Part shown: one piece after another, positions 41,000 through 49,740 of the stretch
How positions within the stretch are numbered: the stretch's first letter is position 1
Layout: the number at the start of each line of letters is the position of its first letter
Assembly (NCBI RefSeq): GCF_000281045.1
Contig: NW_008246085.1
Location: 611,822 to 675,821 of the forward strand
DNA: 64,000 nt
Reading direction: 5' to 3'
From: Saprolegnia diclina VS20
Taxonomy: Eukaryota; Oomycota; Saprolegniomycetes; Saprolegniales; Saprolegniaceae
Made by a program: the position numbers and the translations under genes
Notes under the pieces: model-generated
The model's input: the letters and a program-made list of their open reading frames with translations, nothing else
What the model was told of the DNA's origin: nothing
Databases searched by the model: none

Positions 41000-43900
41000 A
41001 TGTCTTTGCGCCGCTGGGCACGGCCGATGGCCCGACTCGGACGGACCCGCGCCGTTGCACCCCGACGCATGCGGCAGTTCTCGTCCTTCCAGAGAGATAT
41101 CGATGACCAGCGAAGAGGCCCGACGCGCTACTGGCTCCGCATGGCGCTGCTAGGGCTCATAGTGGGCTCGTCCGGGGCGCTCCTGGGCTCGGACGACCGC
41201 CAGCGCGCGGCCCGCGCAGTGCTTTCGCTCGGACGCATCTTGGCAGAAATCGCATACGATCAGGGAGATCACAGTAGCGAAGATGCAAAAGAGGCAGCGT
41301 CGGCGGAGGATCGCATCGCGTCCATTTTGGCGACGATGGCCCAAGAGCAGACGTTCCGGCAGGCACTCGTAGCGCACGGCGGCGTCCAAGTGCTGCTAAA
41401 GGCGCTGCCGCACGCAAATGACCTCGTTCTTCGCAATCGTACGCCACATGCGCTCTACTCGTCGCCTCATGCGTTGTGCAGGCATCCTAGCTGCGATTGC
41501 CTCGGTCGCCACGACGCCAGGCACCGACGCCGCACTGGCCGACCTCGAGACCACGTCGCACCTCTTACTGCATCTCCCTGCCGCCGACATTCCTCTGCTC
41601 GACCGGCTCAAGATCGATATGGCGCTCAAGCATGCGTACGATGCGCCCAGCCGTGCCGCCATTTCGGTGCCCACCGTACGTTGCTTTTGCACTTCTCGGA
41701 ATCTCATGTACCGACGGCGGTAGGACGTTGTGCCCACCGTACATCGCCTGGCGTCGGCCGCCATGCTGGCCAAAGCCACTGGCGATGAGCGCAAGGTGAA
41801 GCATGTCGATTTCTCTTTCGAACGGGTGCCGACCGTCGTCGTGTAGTTTGCGCTTCAGTCGCTCACGTCGCTCTTGCTGGCTGCAGAGAGCCAGAGTGCG
41901 TCGGCTGCGCTCGACACGGCGCTGCGCACGCTCCTGAGCAACGCGCAGCTGCTCGCAACACTGCGCCAGCTCTCTGTGACGCCGTCGCCGCTCCAAGGTC
42001 CCGCCGCGACCCTCCTTGTGGCGCTTTACCGCCTTAGCGGCCTCTGCGGCATCTCGTTGCAAGCGCCATCGACGTGGCACGCGCAGGTGCGCCCATCTTG
42101 AACTCGTAGGCCAGACGACGCGACGGATGTAGTTTGTCTCGTGGGCGTACGCGGACGCGCCGGCCGTGCACGTCGCGGCCGCCGAAGCCTGGCACCTCAT
42201 CGCCAAGCAGTCGCCCGACGTGCTCCTGTCGTCCAAGGCCGCGCAGGACGCGCTTTTGCAGCTCGCGCGCGCCACGTTTACGCCGTCGAGCCGTACGCCG
42301 AGCGTTCAGATGCACATTTGCGCGATTCTCTCGGCGCTCGGCGACCGCTTCACGGACGGTTTTGACACGACGATGGCGACGCCCATGTCGCGCGTGTTTC
42401 GCGACGCCGACGTCCCGGACGCTGCCGTACGTCCTGCGGATAGCACTCCAGCTCATGCGCCGTAGGAGCTGGACGCGACGCCGGTCTTTGGCTGGGTCGA
42501 CGTGCTCACACAGTGGTCCTTCCACGGCACGTCAGCGGTCCGTCACCACGCGATCCAGAGTCTCTCGCACCTCGCGCTGCGTCAAGACGCGTCGCACCGT
42601 GTGTTGCAGGCGTGGATGCTCGGACTTCTCCGCGAGCTCTTTGCGGCGCCCGTACGACGCTCGTCCGCGTATTCGACTGACGTACGATAGGACATGGTGG
42701 CCGAGGAGCGCCGTGCCGTCCACGAAGTCGAAGTGCTCGCCAACATGACGTCCGAGACAACGCCGGGGCACGTCAACGTGTCATACAATGACGAAGTGCT
42801 TGAGGCGGGCATGGCGGCGATGGCGATTCTCGCGGTGCGTCCGTCGACCGCCGTCGTTCGTGTCGGAAACCGTTGCGCGTAGGAAAAGCACGCGCCCGAC
42901 TTCATCTGGAAGGGCGGCGTCGACCTTCTCTCGCTCGTGGCGGTGACGTCGCCGCCCGCGATCAAGGCGCAGTGCGCGCGTATCTTGGCCAACCTCGCCA
43001 CGTACCCTTGGCAGCCACAGGACTTGGTACGTCGTCTGCACGCGCTGGGCAACTCATGGCAGCTGCTATAGGAGCGCGACGTTCAGCGTATCCTCGTCCA
43101 GGAAGCCACGGGCGGCTCGCTCTTCTTTGACGAGATCTGCCACTGGCGCGACGAGCCCAACGTCAACATTCGTTCGAGCTACTACCGCGCCGCGACGAAC
43201 CTCGCGGCGCTCCAAGCCTCCTCCGCTTCGGTATCCGAGTCCAAGCATCATGGAGCGAGATGGGCACGCCTTGCGTAGGAAGAGGATGATTCACCGCCGA
43301 CCGTGTACCGTGAAGGGATTCACCCGATCGTCGCGCAGTCGTCGGCGTCGTCGACAACCATGCCGCCCGTCGACGTTGTGTTTGTCCACGGCCTGCGCGG
43401 CCATCCGTTCGGTGCGCCCGATCTCAGATCTGATGGACCTTGGTGCGATGAAGTTGCGTGTAGGTACGTGGCGCTCGGACATGGCGTCCACCGACATGGT
43501 CAACAGCCCAATCTGGCCCGAAGCGCTGCTGGCACCGGACCTCTCGCCCGACTCTCGCCTCGTAACCTTGGGCTACGAGGCGGGCATGGTGACGTGGAGC
43601 TCGCCGTGGCCGTCACTGACGCTGCCACAGCGTGCGCAGGTAGACCTCCGTGTTGTACGATAGGAGGAGGAGCATTCGATCTTGTGTGGCGTGGTAGATC
43701 ATGCTGGAGGCGCTGGAAGCGGCGCGCATCGGTCGCGCGGACGGGCCGCCCGTGATTTTTGTGACGCACTCGATGGGCGGGCTACTCGTGAAGGAGATGC
43801 TCGTGCTTGCCAAGGCACAGGAGCGGTCGCTTGCGTCGCGCACGGCGGGCGTTGTCTTCATGGCGGTGCCCCACTTTGGCGCCAATGTGAGCTCCAATGT

Positions 43901-44225
43901 CAACGCGCGGGCGATCCGCGCGCTCATCCAGGCCCACCCGGCGACCAAAGATCTCTCGGCGAACGCGCCCCACTTGCTCGCGCTGCACAAGGCATACCAG
44001 GCGCTTCAGATCCCATCACTAAGCTTGGGCGAAGGCCAGCCCGCGCCGCTCGCGCTCGGCGTGCGGTCGATGGTCGTCTTGCCCGACTCGGCCAACCCAG
44101 GAGGCCCGCTGGATGCGTTTCACCTCCTCTCGAGCACGGACCACATGGACATTTGCAAGCCGCAGACCGTCGACGACCCGCGCTATCGGCTCGTGATTGA
44201 CTTCCTGCGCGCATGCGTCGCATAA
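41000..44225 (+). CDS. SERAC1: SERAC1-like mitochondrial serine-active-site protein
   Basis: Related to SERAC1, an alpha/beta hydrolase needed in animals for phosphatidylglycerol remodelling at mitochondria-ER contacts. MSLRRWARPMARLGRTRAVA with RRMRQFSS is a strong mitochondrial presequence. A hydrophobic segment follows (MALLGLIVGSSGALLG). The long N-terminal half has armadillo-like helices encoded by many exons (QALVAHGGVQVLLKAL, HHAIQSLSHLALRQDA, FIWKGGVDLLSLVAV, RAATNLAALQAS). The C-terminal hydrolase reads PPVDVVFVHGLRGHPFG, SPIWPEALLAPDLSPDSRLV, LGYEAGMVTWSS, and the nucleophile elbow FVTHSMGGLLVKEMLVLA at about 43758. Then comes GVVFMAVPHFGANVSSN, and a late His in STDHMDICKP. The triad Ser and a plausible His are intact. 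Introns are about 35-50 nt. Confidence 0.83.
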
Positions 44226-44278
44226 CCCGAGAGACGCATGGTCTTGGCACTGGTATAGTAGTTACGCAGACATACCGC

Positions 44279-44548
44279 TTAGTTCTTCTGGAAACCCTGG
44301 AGGCGCTGCGACGAGTTCTGGAAAGCGTACAGGAAGCCGGCGATCGTGCCGAGGACGCCCGTGACGACCATGGACGGGCCGCGGACCGGCTTGCCGAGCG
44401 CGTAGCCGGCGCCGCACGAGATGGCCGACGCCGCCGAGATCGTGACGTAGTCGGAGAAGTTGAAGTTGTCGGTCGTATCGCCGAAGTTCGGGTACTTCAT
44501 CGTGACGGGGAAGCGCGGAGCGCGGGGGTCGATGGGCGCCGAGGACAT
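44279..44548 (-). CDS. Complex I 20.9/21 kDa-type subunit (plant-like form)
   Basis: Accessory subunit of mitochondrial NADH:ubiquinone oxidoreductase. A single exon encodes 89 residues. DPRAPRFPVTMKYPNFGDT is followed by a hydrophobic segment (YVTISAASAISCGAGYALG). The conserved block KPVRGPSMVVTGVLGTIAG with FLYAFQNSSQRLQGFQKN closely resembles the plant 20.9 kDa subunit. The protein stops right after the RLQGFxxN motif, lacking the E-x-E-V tail seen in its neighbour. It is the left member of a divergent pair with the related gene at 44921-45310. Its stop is 53 bp from the SERAC1 stop. Confidence 0.72.
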   Translation of the reverse strand: MSSAPIDPRAPRFPVTMKYPNFGDTTDNFNFSDYVTISAASAISCGAGYALGKPVRGPSMVVTGVLGTIAGFLYAFQNSSQRLQGFQKN

Positions 44549-44920
44549 GGTCGTCGTGGGGTAGAAGCTCTGGACTGCGCCAAAAGAGTGGCTGGAATAA
44601 AACTCCTCATAATATATATCCTGTCATAATACATACTTCGAACCACCTGCCACATTTACTGCGACTAATTTCGGCATTTCGCTGCCTGGTCGCCAGGGCA
44701 TCGCGCACAAACGACACACGAGATGCTCGTATGCATCAATGCACAAATGTATATTAGTACCTAAGCGTACGAGGCATGCCAGCTGGGTGAAGACCGCCGA
44801 GCCATAGTCAGCGCCATGACTGGGCCATTAAACGCCGGCGGTCTTAGTTTCGGCATTATCGTTGAGGCTGCCGATTTTAATATATGAAATCGGCAGACGC
44901 CGAATAGCCCGACGACCACG
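44549..44920. promoter_or_regulatory. Shared 372-bp spacer of the divergent complex I pair
   Basis: The spacer separates the two complex I subunit starts and must hold both promoters. It contains AT-rich stretches near 44610-44625 and 44745-44760. No open frame has recognisable content. A bidirectional promoter is inferred from the arrangement. Confidence 0.45.
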
Positions 44921-45310
44921 ATGCTGAGCGACCTCTTCAGCGGCGAGCGCAAGACGCCCAAGCCGTTCGTGGACCCGCGCCTGCCGCAGTTCCCAGTCAT
45001 TGATGCTAACCCGCCGCTGCACAAGATCCTCCAGGCCACGCGGCCCGACGACGGACTCAGCTTCGCCTTTATCGTCGCTAGCATGTTCCTCGCAGGCCAC
45101 AAGGTCCCCGACAAGAGCGTCTCTGCGCTCTTCCGTAAGCGCACGGCCTTTGGCGCCGCATTCGCCGGTGCGCTCGGCGGCTTTGCTGTCGTGTGCCAGA
45201 TGGGTCAGGCGCGGCTGCAAGGCTTTGCACGCAACGAGGTTGAGATCGCCAAGTTTGGCCTCGCGACGCCGAGCCCTGCTGCGCCCGAGGAGACCGCCGT
45301 TCATGCATAG
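44921..45310 (+). CDS. Complex I 21 kDa-type subunit (NUO-21-like form)
   Basis: A single exon encodes 129 residues. MLSDLFSGERKTPKPFVDPR leads to LPQFPVIDANPPLHKILQAT with the following RPDDGL, matching the N-terminal FPVIDxxP..RPxD pattern of the fungal 21 kDa subunit. Two hydrophobic segments follow (LSFAFIVASMFLAGHKVP and FGAAFAGALGGFAVVCQMG). The family signature is ARLQGFARNEVEIAKFG. It shares DPRxPxFPV and RLQGFxxN with the 89-residue neighbour, so the two are probably distant paralogues placed head to head. It converges on the Whirly-like gene with 97 bp between stops. Confidence 0.75.
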   Translation: MLSDLFSGERKTPKPFVDPRLPQFPVIDANPPLHKILQATRPDDGLSFAFIVASMFLAGHKVPDKSVSALFRKRTAFGAAFAGALGGFAVVCQMGQARLQGFARNEVEIAKFGLATPSPAAPEETAVHA

Positions 45311-45407
45311 TCATCGAATATGCAACATGAGTAGACTGTAGAGCACTGAAGAAGACATCATGCAAACCATTTCTGTGTTATCGTGGTAGGAAGGTCGCGC
45401 CGAGGTT

Positions 45408-46419
45408 CTAGAACGGCCACTCACCTGCGGTGGGCGGGCCGCGGTTGGCACGGGGGGCGCTCGGGCCCGACGATGCAGACATCGCGCCACCTTCGTATTC
45501 GATCGTCCTAACACGCGACGCGTTAGCTTTTCTACCGCAAGAGGTACGACGTACGGCTCTGCCTCCAGCACCGCGTGGAAGCCATAGAGGTACGGGACCG
45601 AATACTGGAGAAGCTCCTGTTGGCCTTAGCATGAGCAACCTCTGGTCAGCGGTCAGTGGTGTACCTTGAGCACGCGCGTCTCGCCAGCATCAAGGGCCAC
45701 GGCCGTGCGCGCTTGGTCGCTCGAGAAGGCAAAGACCGTCTTGTGGTGCTCGGGCTGGTACTCGATCGAGAAGGACTTGCGCAAGCCCTCGTTCGCCTGC
45801 GCCACGTCGCCCTCGTCAAGGGCAAAAAGGGCAGAGGACGTTGATATACCTGCGGGTCGTTCATGTTGGGCGAATGCACGAGCGTGATCTAATGTACAGT
45901 CCATACATTGGCCCATGCTCGCTCGAGAGGTGACAACCTTTTGCTTCGAGTCGAGCGTGTTGAGGATAGCACCAATCTCGCGGGGCGAGACCGAAAACAG
46001 CTACAAGAGGCAGATGAGCCTTCGCGCGTCCATCGCAATCGACGACGAACGAGCTTGTCCTGGTAGTTGTAGCCTTGCTGCGTCGCCTTGCACCAGCTCA
46101 GCATGAGCGAGCCCTATGCGCTGCTGAGCCGATGCTGCATGGACCGAGGCATACCCCGCGCTTGAGCTTGAGGTACTTGCCCGTGTGCGTGTAGACCGCG
46201 GCGAGCGGTGCCACCTATATGCGCCGCAGGAGGTGACGACCAAGATCGGCATGCGGAATCCGGCGTACTTGGAAGAGGGCGTCGCTGCCGTAGCTGGAAA
46301 ACTGAGGAAACACGCGGGGCGCGGCGCCCCGAGCTGATAGCATACACCTGAGACCACTGCACACGGCGTCTACGGAGCTTACTGGAGAAGGCGCGGACGG
46401 CTTGGCGGTGCATCATCAT
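45408..46419 (-). CDS. Whirly-like ssDNA-binding protein, probably mitochondrial
   Basis: Candidate Whirly/MRP-type single-stranded nucleic-acid-binding protein. From MMMHRQAVRAFSS, a typical mitochondrial presequence, spliced exons give PRVFPQFSSYGSDALFQ, VAPLAAVYTHTGKYLKLKR, LSWCKATQQGYNYQDKL, then a segment readable as LFSVSPREIGAILNTLDSKQ. Next come NEGLRKSFSIEYQPEHHKTV with FAFSSDQARTAVAL and GETRVLK, and ELLQYSVPYLYGFHAVLEAE. The tail is acidic/Pro-rich and ends GEWPF. The strand pattern around sEvgsLis...(V/L)RKSlSI...vs(F/L)sv...ipv and a final helix xxxPyxxGfxxx resembles plant Whirly proteins. At least five introns of about 40-55 nt are needed. Promoter elements of the TATCCGG type lie at 46468-46532. 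The family call is an inference from pattern and needs a profile search. Confidence 0.55.
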
Positions 46420-46467
46420 CTTGGCTCCTCGGACAAGACCTGGACCAGCAATGACACCGCCCAACGG

Positions 46468-46532
46468 TATCCGGAGACTCGTACGGATAATCAGAGGCCA
46501 CGGTCTACTCCGGATACCTCTCTATTATCCGG
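46468..46532. promoter_or_regulatory. Four TATCCGG-type elements upstream of the Whirly-like gene
   Basis: tatccgga (46468), cggataat (about 46484), ccggatac (about 46509) and attatccgg (about 46524) lie within 65 bp, 50-115 bp upstream of the Whirly-like start codon at 46419. Confidence 0.4.
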
Positions 46533-46632
46533 CAATAGTGTGTGTTGGGAACATAGCACGCGCGCACTTCAAAAAAGTGTACGTCGCACGAAACGGCCAG
46601 ATGACGTGACTTGGCTGTTTGGCTCGACGCGG

Positions 46633-47280
46633 TCAGGTCAGGCAACCTCGATCGAGCTCCTGCGTCTGAGCTTCGCGACGCAGTGGAGATTGACCACACG
46701 CAGAGGCTATAGCTAGAGGCTGTGCTTTTGCGCAGCACGTATCCGCCGCAGTTAGCTGTGCTTGAAGCACTCGGCCCAAGACGCGAAGGTCCACGTATAT
46801 CCACAGCACGTCGCCGCATCTGCGATCTTTGGCTTCTCGTGCAGCTTTTTTCGCGCTGGCTAGCGTGACGATCTCTGGTTGGCGCTGTCGTCGTGACAGG
46901 CCGCTGCGTAGAAGTGAAGCGCCGATGATGCACGCCATTCGTCCAGCGATGGTCTTCTCCGCCCGTAGGTCCTCTGGCTGCTGTTGGTGCAATGTGGCCA
47001 CTTGCCCATTTACCTTCTGGAGCCAACGACGACACTTGCGTCGTACTGCCTTTGAATGTTCTGGCACCGCCTCCAAGCCTTCTTCCACGCCAAGTTTAGC
47101 GCAGTGCGATCCACGAGCGCCAGCGTCCCGTCGAGCGACGTCCGCCAACTGTACGTCTTTTCGCCGCAAGCGCTTTCGCGAAGCCGATCCTGCGGCATGT
47201 ACACGGACATGAACACACCCGCGAACAAGGCGGCCTGCTACGCCGAGCTCACACGCGGCTTTTGACAAACTGTACAACAT
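46633..47280 (-). CDS. Hypothetical helical protein (uncertain)
   Basis: A stop-free frame of about 215 codons from the ATG at 47280. It begins MLYSLSKAACELGVAGRLVR. A long charged helical part follows (KLGVEEGLEAVPEHSKAV, RRWLQKVNGQVATLHQQQ, AKKAAREAKDRRCGDVLW). The tail is IYVDLRVLGRVLQAQLT with several Cys. No family was recognised. A spliced alternative using the first codons and a second frame (EKTYSWRTSLDG, LNLAWKKAWRRCQNI) is also open, so the true exon structure is unclear. The gap would otherwise be unusually empty for this genome. Confidence 0.33.
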   Translation of the reverse strand: MLYSLSKAACELGVAGRLVRGCVHVRVHAAGSASRKRLRRKDVQLADVARRDAGARGSHCAKLGVEEGLEAVPEHSKAVRRKCRRWLQKVNGQVATLHQQQPEDLRAEKTIAGRMACIIGASLLRSGLSRRQRQPEIVTLASAKKAAREAKDRRCGDVLWIYVDLRVLGRVLQAQLTAADTCCAKAQPLAIASACGQSPLRREAQTQELDRGCLT

Positions 47281-48038
47281 CTCGGACAACTAAGAACAAC
47301 AAATATTATATATATATTGTAGATTATCGATGTGATTGCGTTCTCTCCGGGCAAGAAGAGAAATCGAGAAACGATCGAGACTTGAAGTGCCACCGCGGAG
47401 TTTCGAGAGAGGATACCGGTACATGAATGCTCAATGCTCCGAGGTTGAAGAAGCCACGGACAGGACGACGGCGGCCACTGGCAGGATGCATGCCGACGTG
47501 GGTTACGTCAGCGGCCCGTCCGCGCAGCTCAAGGAACCCGCACTCATCCACGCCACGACATGTCCCGCGTATTTTCCACGCGCGAGTCACTCGGCGTCTA
47601 CAGACGTGGGAAATGATATACAAACACCAAGTTACTCGCTCCTACGACCGAGTGGCTTTTGGCGTTTTACACACCTGGTCGCGCGAAACCTGAGGTTCGC
47701 GCACCTGTGGGATGCACAATCGTGTGCGATGAGCACTGTTTGCGGTGGACGCACCCAGCTCGTGCTCAAGGTGGCAGCAAGCGTCCAGAGCGCACAAGCT
47801 CGTTGCCATAGTACCGGTACCTCGGTATCTCGGTATCAGCGCGCTGCCTCGGTGCGACTACGGTCTGTCGACGGCGCTGATCGCTTGGCTTCCGCAGCTG
47901 CGGCGCTTCAACAAAAGCAAAGATCCAGACGCGCCAATCCTGGCTGCGCATCAAAAACGTGCCGCTCGGTCCAAGCTCCAAGTGCCCAGCTGGTTTCGGT
48001 GGCCGCGACTGCACATCCCATTTTGACCCGTCGCAGCC
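47281..48038. other. Upstream region of the PX-SEC14 gene
   Basis: Begins with a short AT tract (ttatatatatatt, about 47307). A + frame starting at 47336 stays open into the next gene in another phase, but its sequence is low complexity and matches nothing. A second short frame at 47745-48026 is equally uninformative. A small direct repeat ggtacctcggtatctcggtatc lies at about 47816-47837 (three ggtatc/ggtacc units). No gene is called. Confidence 0.4.
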
Positions 48039-49522
48039 ATGCGCGAGCCGCTCGCGAGCACCGTCCACGTCGTCATCGTCGTCTTCAGCTGCTCGATCCA
48101 CGTCTCCGTGCCCATCGCGGTCCTTGTCACCGCCGTCGCCGCTGCGCTGCGCATCCTCTGGCTGCATCAACAGCACGCGCTCAAGGTCGTCAACGAGAGC
48201 GAAGGCGACGACGAGACGTCCGCGCCGCTCGCTCTCAAGACGGACGGCCCGTCGGCCGAGGCCAAGCCGCCGCGCGCACTGCACGGCGCCCGCGTCGCGT
48301 TCACAGGCATTGCGCTCGGGGCGGACGCGATGGCCCAAGACAAGAAGCGCATGTACTACACGCTCGAGGTCGCGCCCTTTGACGGCGGCGCGCCGTGGAC
48401 ACTGCACCGAAGCTACCGCGACTTCCGGGCGCTGCGGTCGACGCTTCTCGCGACGTCGCTGTACTTTCAGCACCTGAGCTTTCCGCCACGCTCGCCGCTC
48501 GGCCACGCGTTCGTGAACCACACCAAGCGCAGTCAAGGCCTCTTGGCCTTCGTCACGTACATTGTGCAGCACGAAGTGCTCTCGCAACTGCCTTCAGTGA
48601 TCGCGTTCTTTGCCGTACCCGAGGTCGCACCGCTGGCGCTCTACGTACCGCACCCGCACGAGCGTGACGGCGGCGACCAAGACCGCCTTCCCAACGAGCA
48701 GCGGGCGATGGTAGCCCAACTGCAGCAGCAGCTTGACCACGATGAGCTCTTTAGCTGCCCCATCATGCTCGCGCGCCACCTCCAAGCCACATCGTGGAGC
48801 CTTCCGGAAGCGCAAGCCCGTGTCCAGTCGATCGTCGCGTACGACTAAACCCGTCCTCTGCGTAGCTCATAGTCGAATTCTCTAGGTGGCGTGCGGCCAA
48901 CGTCCCTCCGAGCTTTGACATGGACGTGCTCGCGACGGAGCTTGCGACCGGGAAGCTGTATGTCGCCGATTTTCTCGCCGCCGACAACAGCGCGCTCGCG
49001 ATCGTCAAGCTCTACAAGGAGAACACGTGGTCCGCCGAGCACTATGTCTCCAACATCAAGTACACGATCGGTACGACCGACTACAGCTCGCTATCGACTA
49101 ACTATTGTGGTCTAGAGCACGGTCTGCGCCGCGTCTCGCCGGCGCACAAGATGCTGGTCGTGATTGACTTTACCAACTACTCGCTGACGTACTGCCCGGA
49201 CATGAGTGCGTTCCAGGACTTTGTGCACATGGTCGAAAAGTACTACATCGAGCACCTCGGCGCCATCTACCTCGTGGACCTCCCGTGGCTCTACGCCAAG
49301 ATGCTGCACATGATCAAGCCGCTCCTCAACGCCACGACAAGTACGCCGATCTTAGTTTCAAGTTGATACCAAGGTGACATCGTAGGAAGCAAGCTCACGA
49401 TGGTCAAGTCGAGCAACCTCAAGAGCCTCGCAGCGGTGCTCTCAACGACCGACCTCTTGCGCCATGTTGGGCCAGCACCGACATTTGAGCTGGACGTCGC
49501 CACGTACCTCAAGCCTTTCTAA
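48039..49522 (+). CDS. PX domain and CRAL-TRIO (SEC14-like) protein
   Basis: Probable phosphoinositide-binding lipid-transfer or sensor protein. Starting at MREPLASTVH, a hydrophobic N-terminal segment (VHVVIVVFSCSIHVSVPIAV onward) suggests a membrane anchor. A PX-like domain follows: YYTLEVAPFDGG, WTLHRSYRDFRALRSTL, HLSFPPRSPLGHAF, RSQGLLAFVTYIVQHEVL. A CRAL-TRIO N-helix (LPEAQARVQSIVA) continues across an intron into WRAANVPPSFDMD. The lipid-binding domain then reads LEHGLRRVSPAHKMLVVID, FTNYSLTYCPDMSAFQDFV, HLGAIYLVDLPWLYAKMLHM, IKPLLNATT and SNLKSLAAVLSTTDLL. The stop is at 49520-49522. It is the second CRAL-TRIO protein in the window paired with a phosphoinositide-binding domain. Confidence 0.75.
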
Positions 49523-49740
49523 GAACTTACTACCGGTTTGCTATTTAACTTTACGTTTCTGCACGTCCTCAGAATCGACGCCAGCGACAGGCGCGGATCA
49601 GAACCAGATGTGGCGCATCCGATATCCCGCAATCAAAGCACTGCAGTTTACCGGTAGATTGACGAGAAGCATAAGTGTACATAGTTGTCTTAGTTGTTAT
49701 TAGCAGTAATTGGGTGCCATCTTGTTAAATACGGGAAAAT

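Noticed and set aside
47336-48382. 348-codon + frame before the PX-SEC14 gene
   Set aside because: Its second half overlaps the PX-SEC14 start in another frame. The first half is low complexity without recognisable domains or good splice signals.
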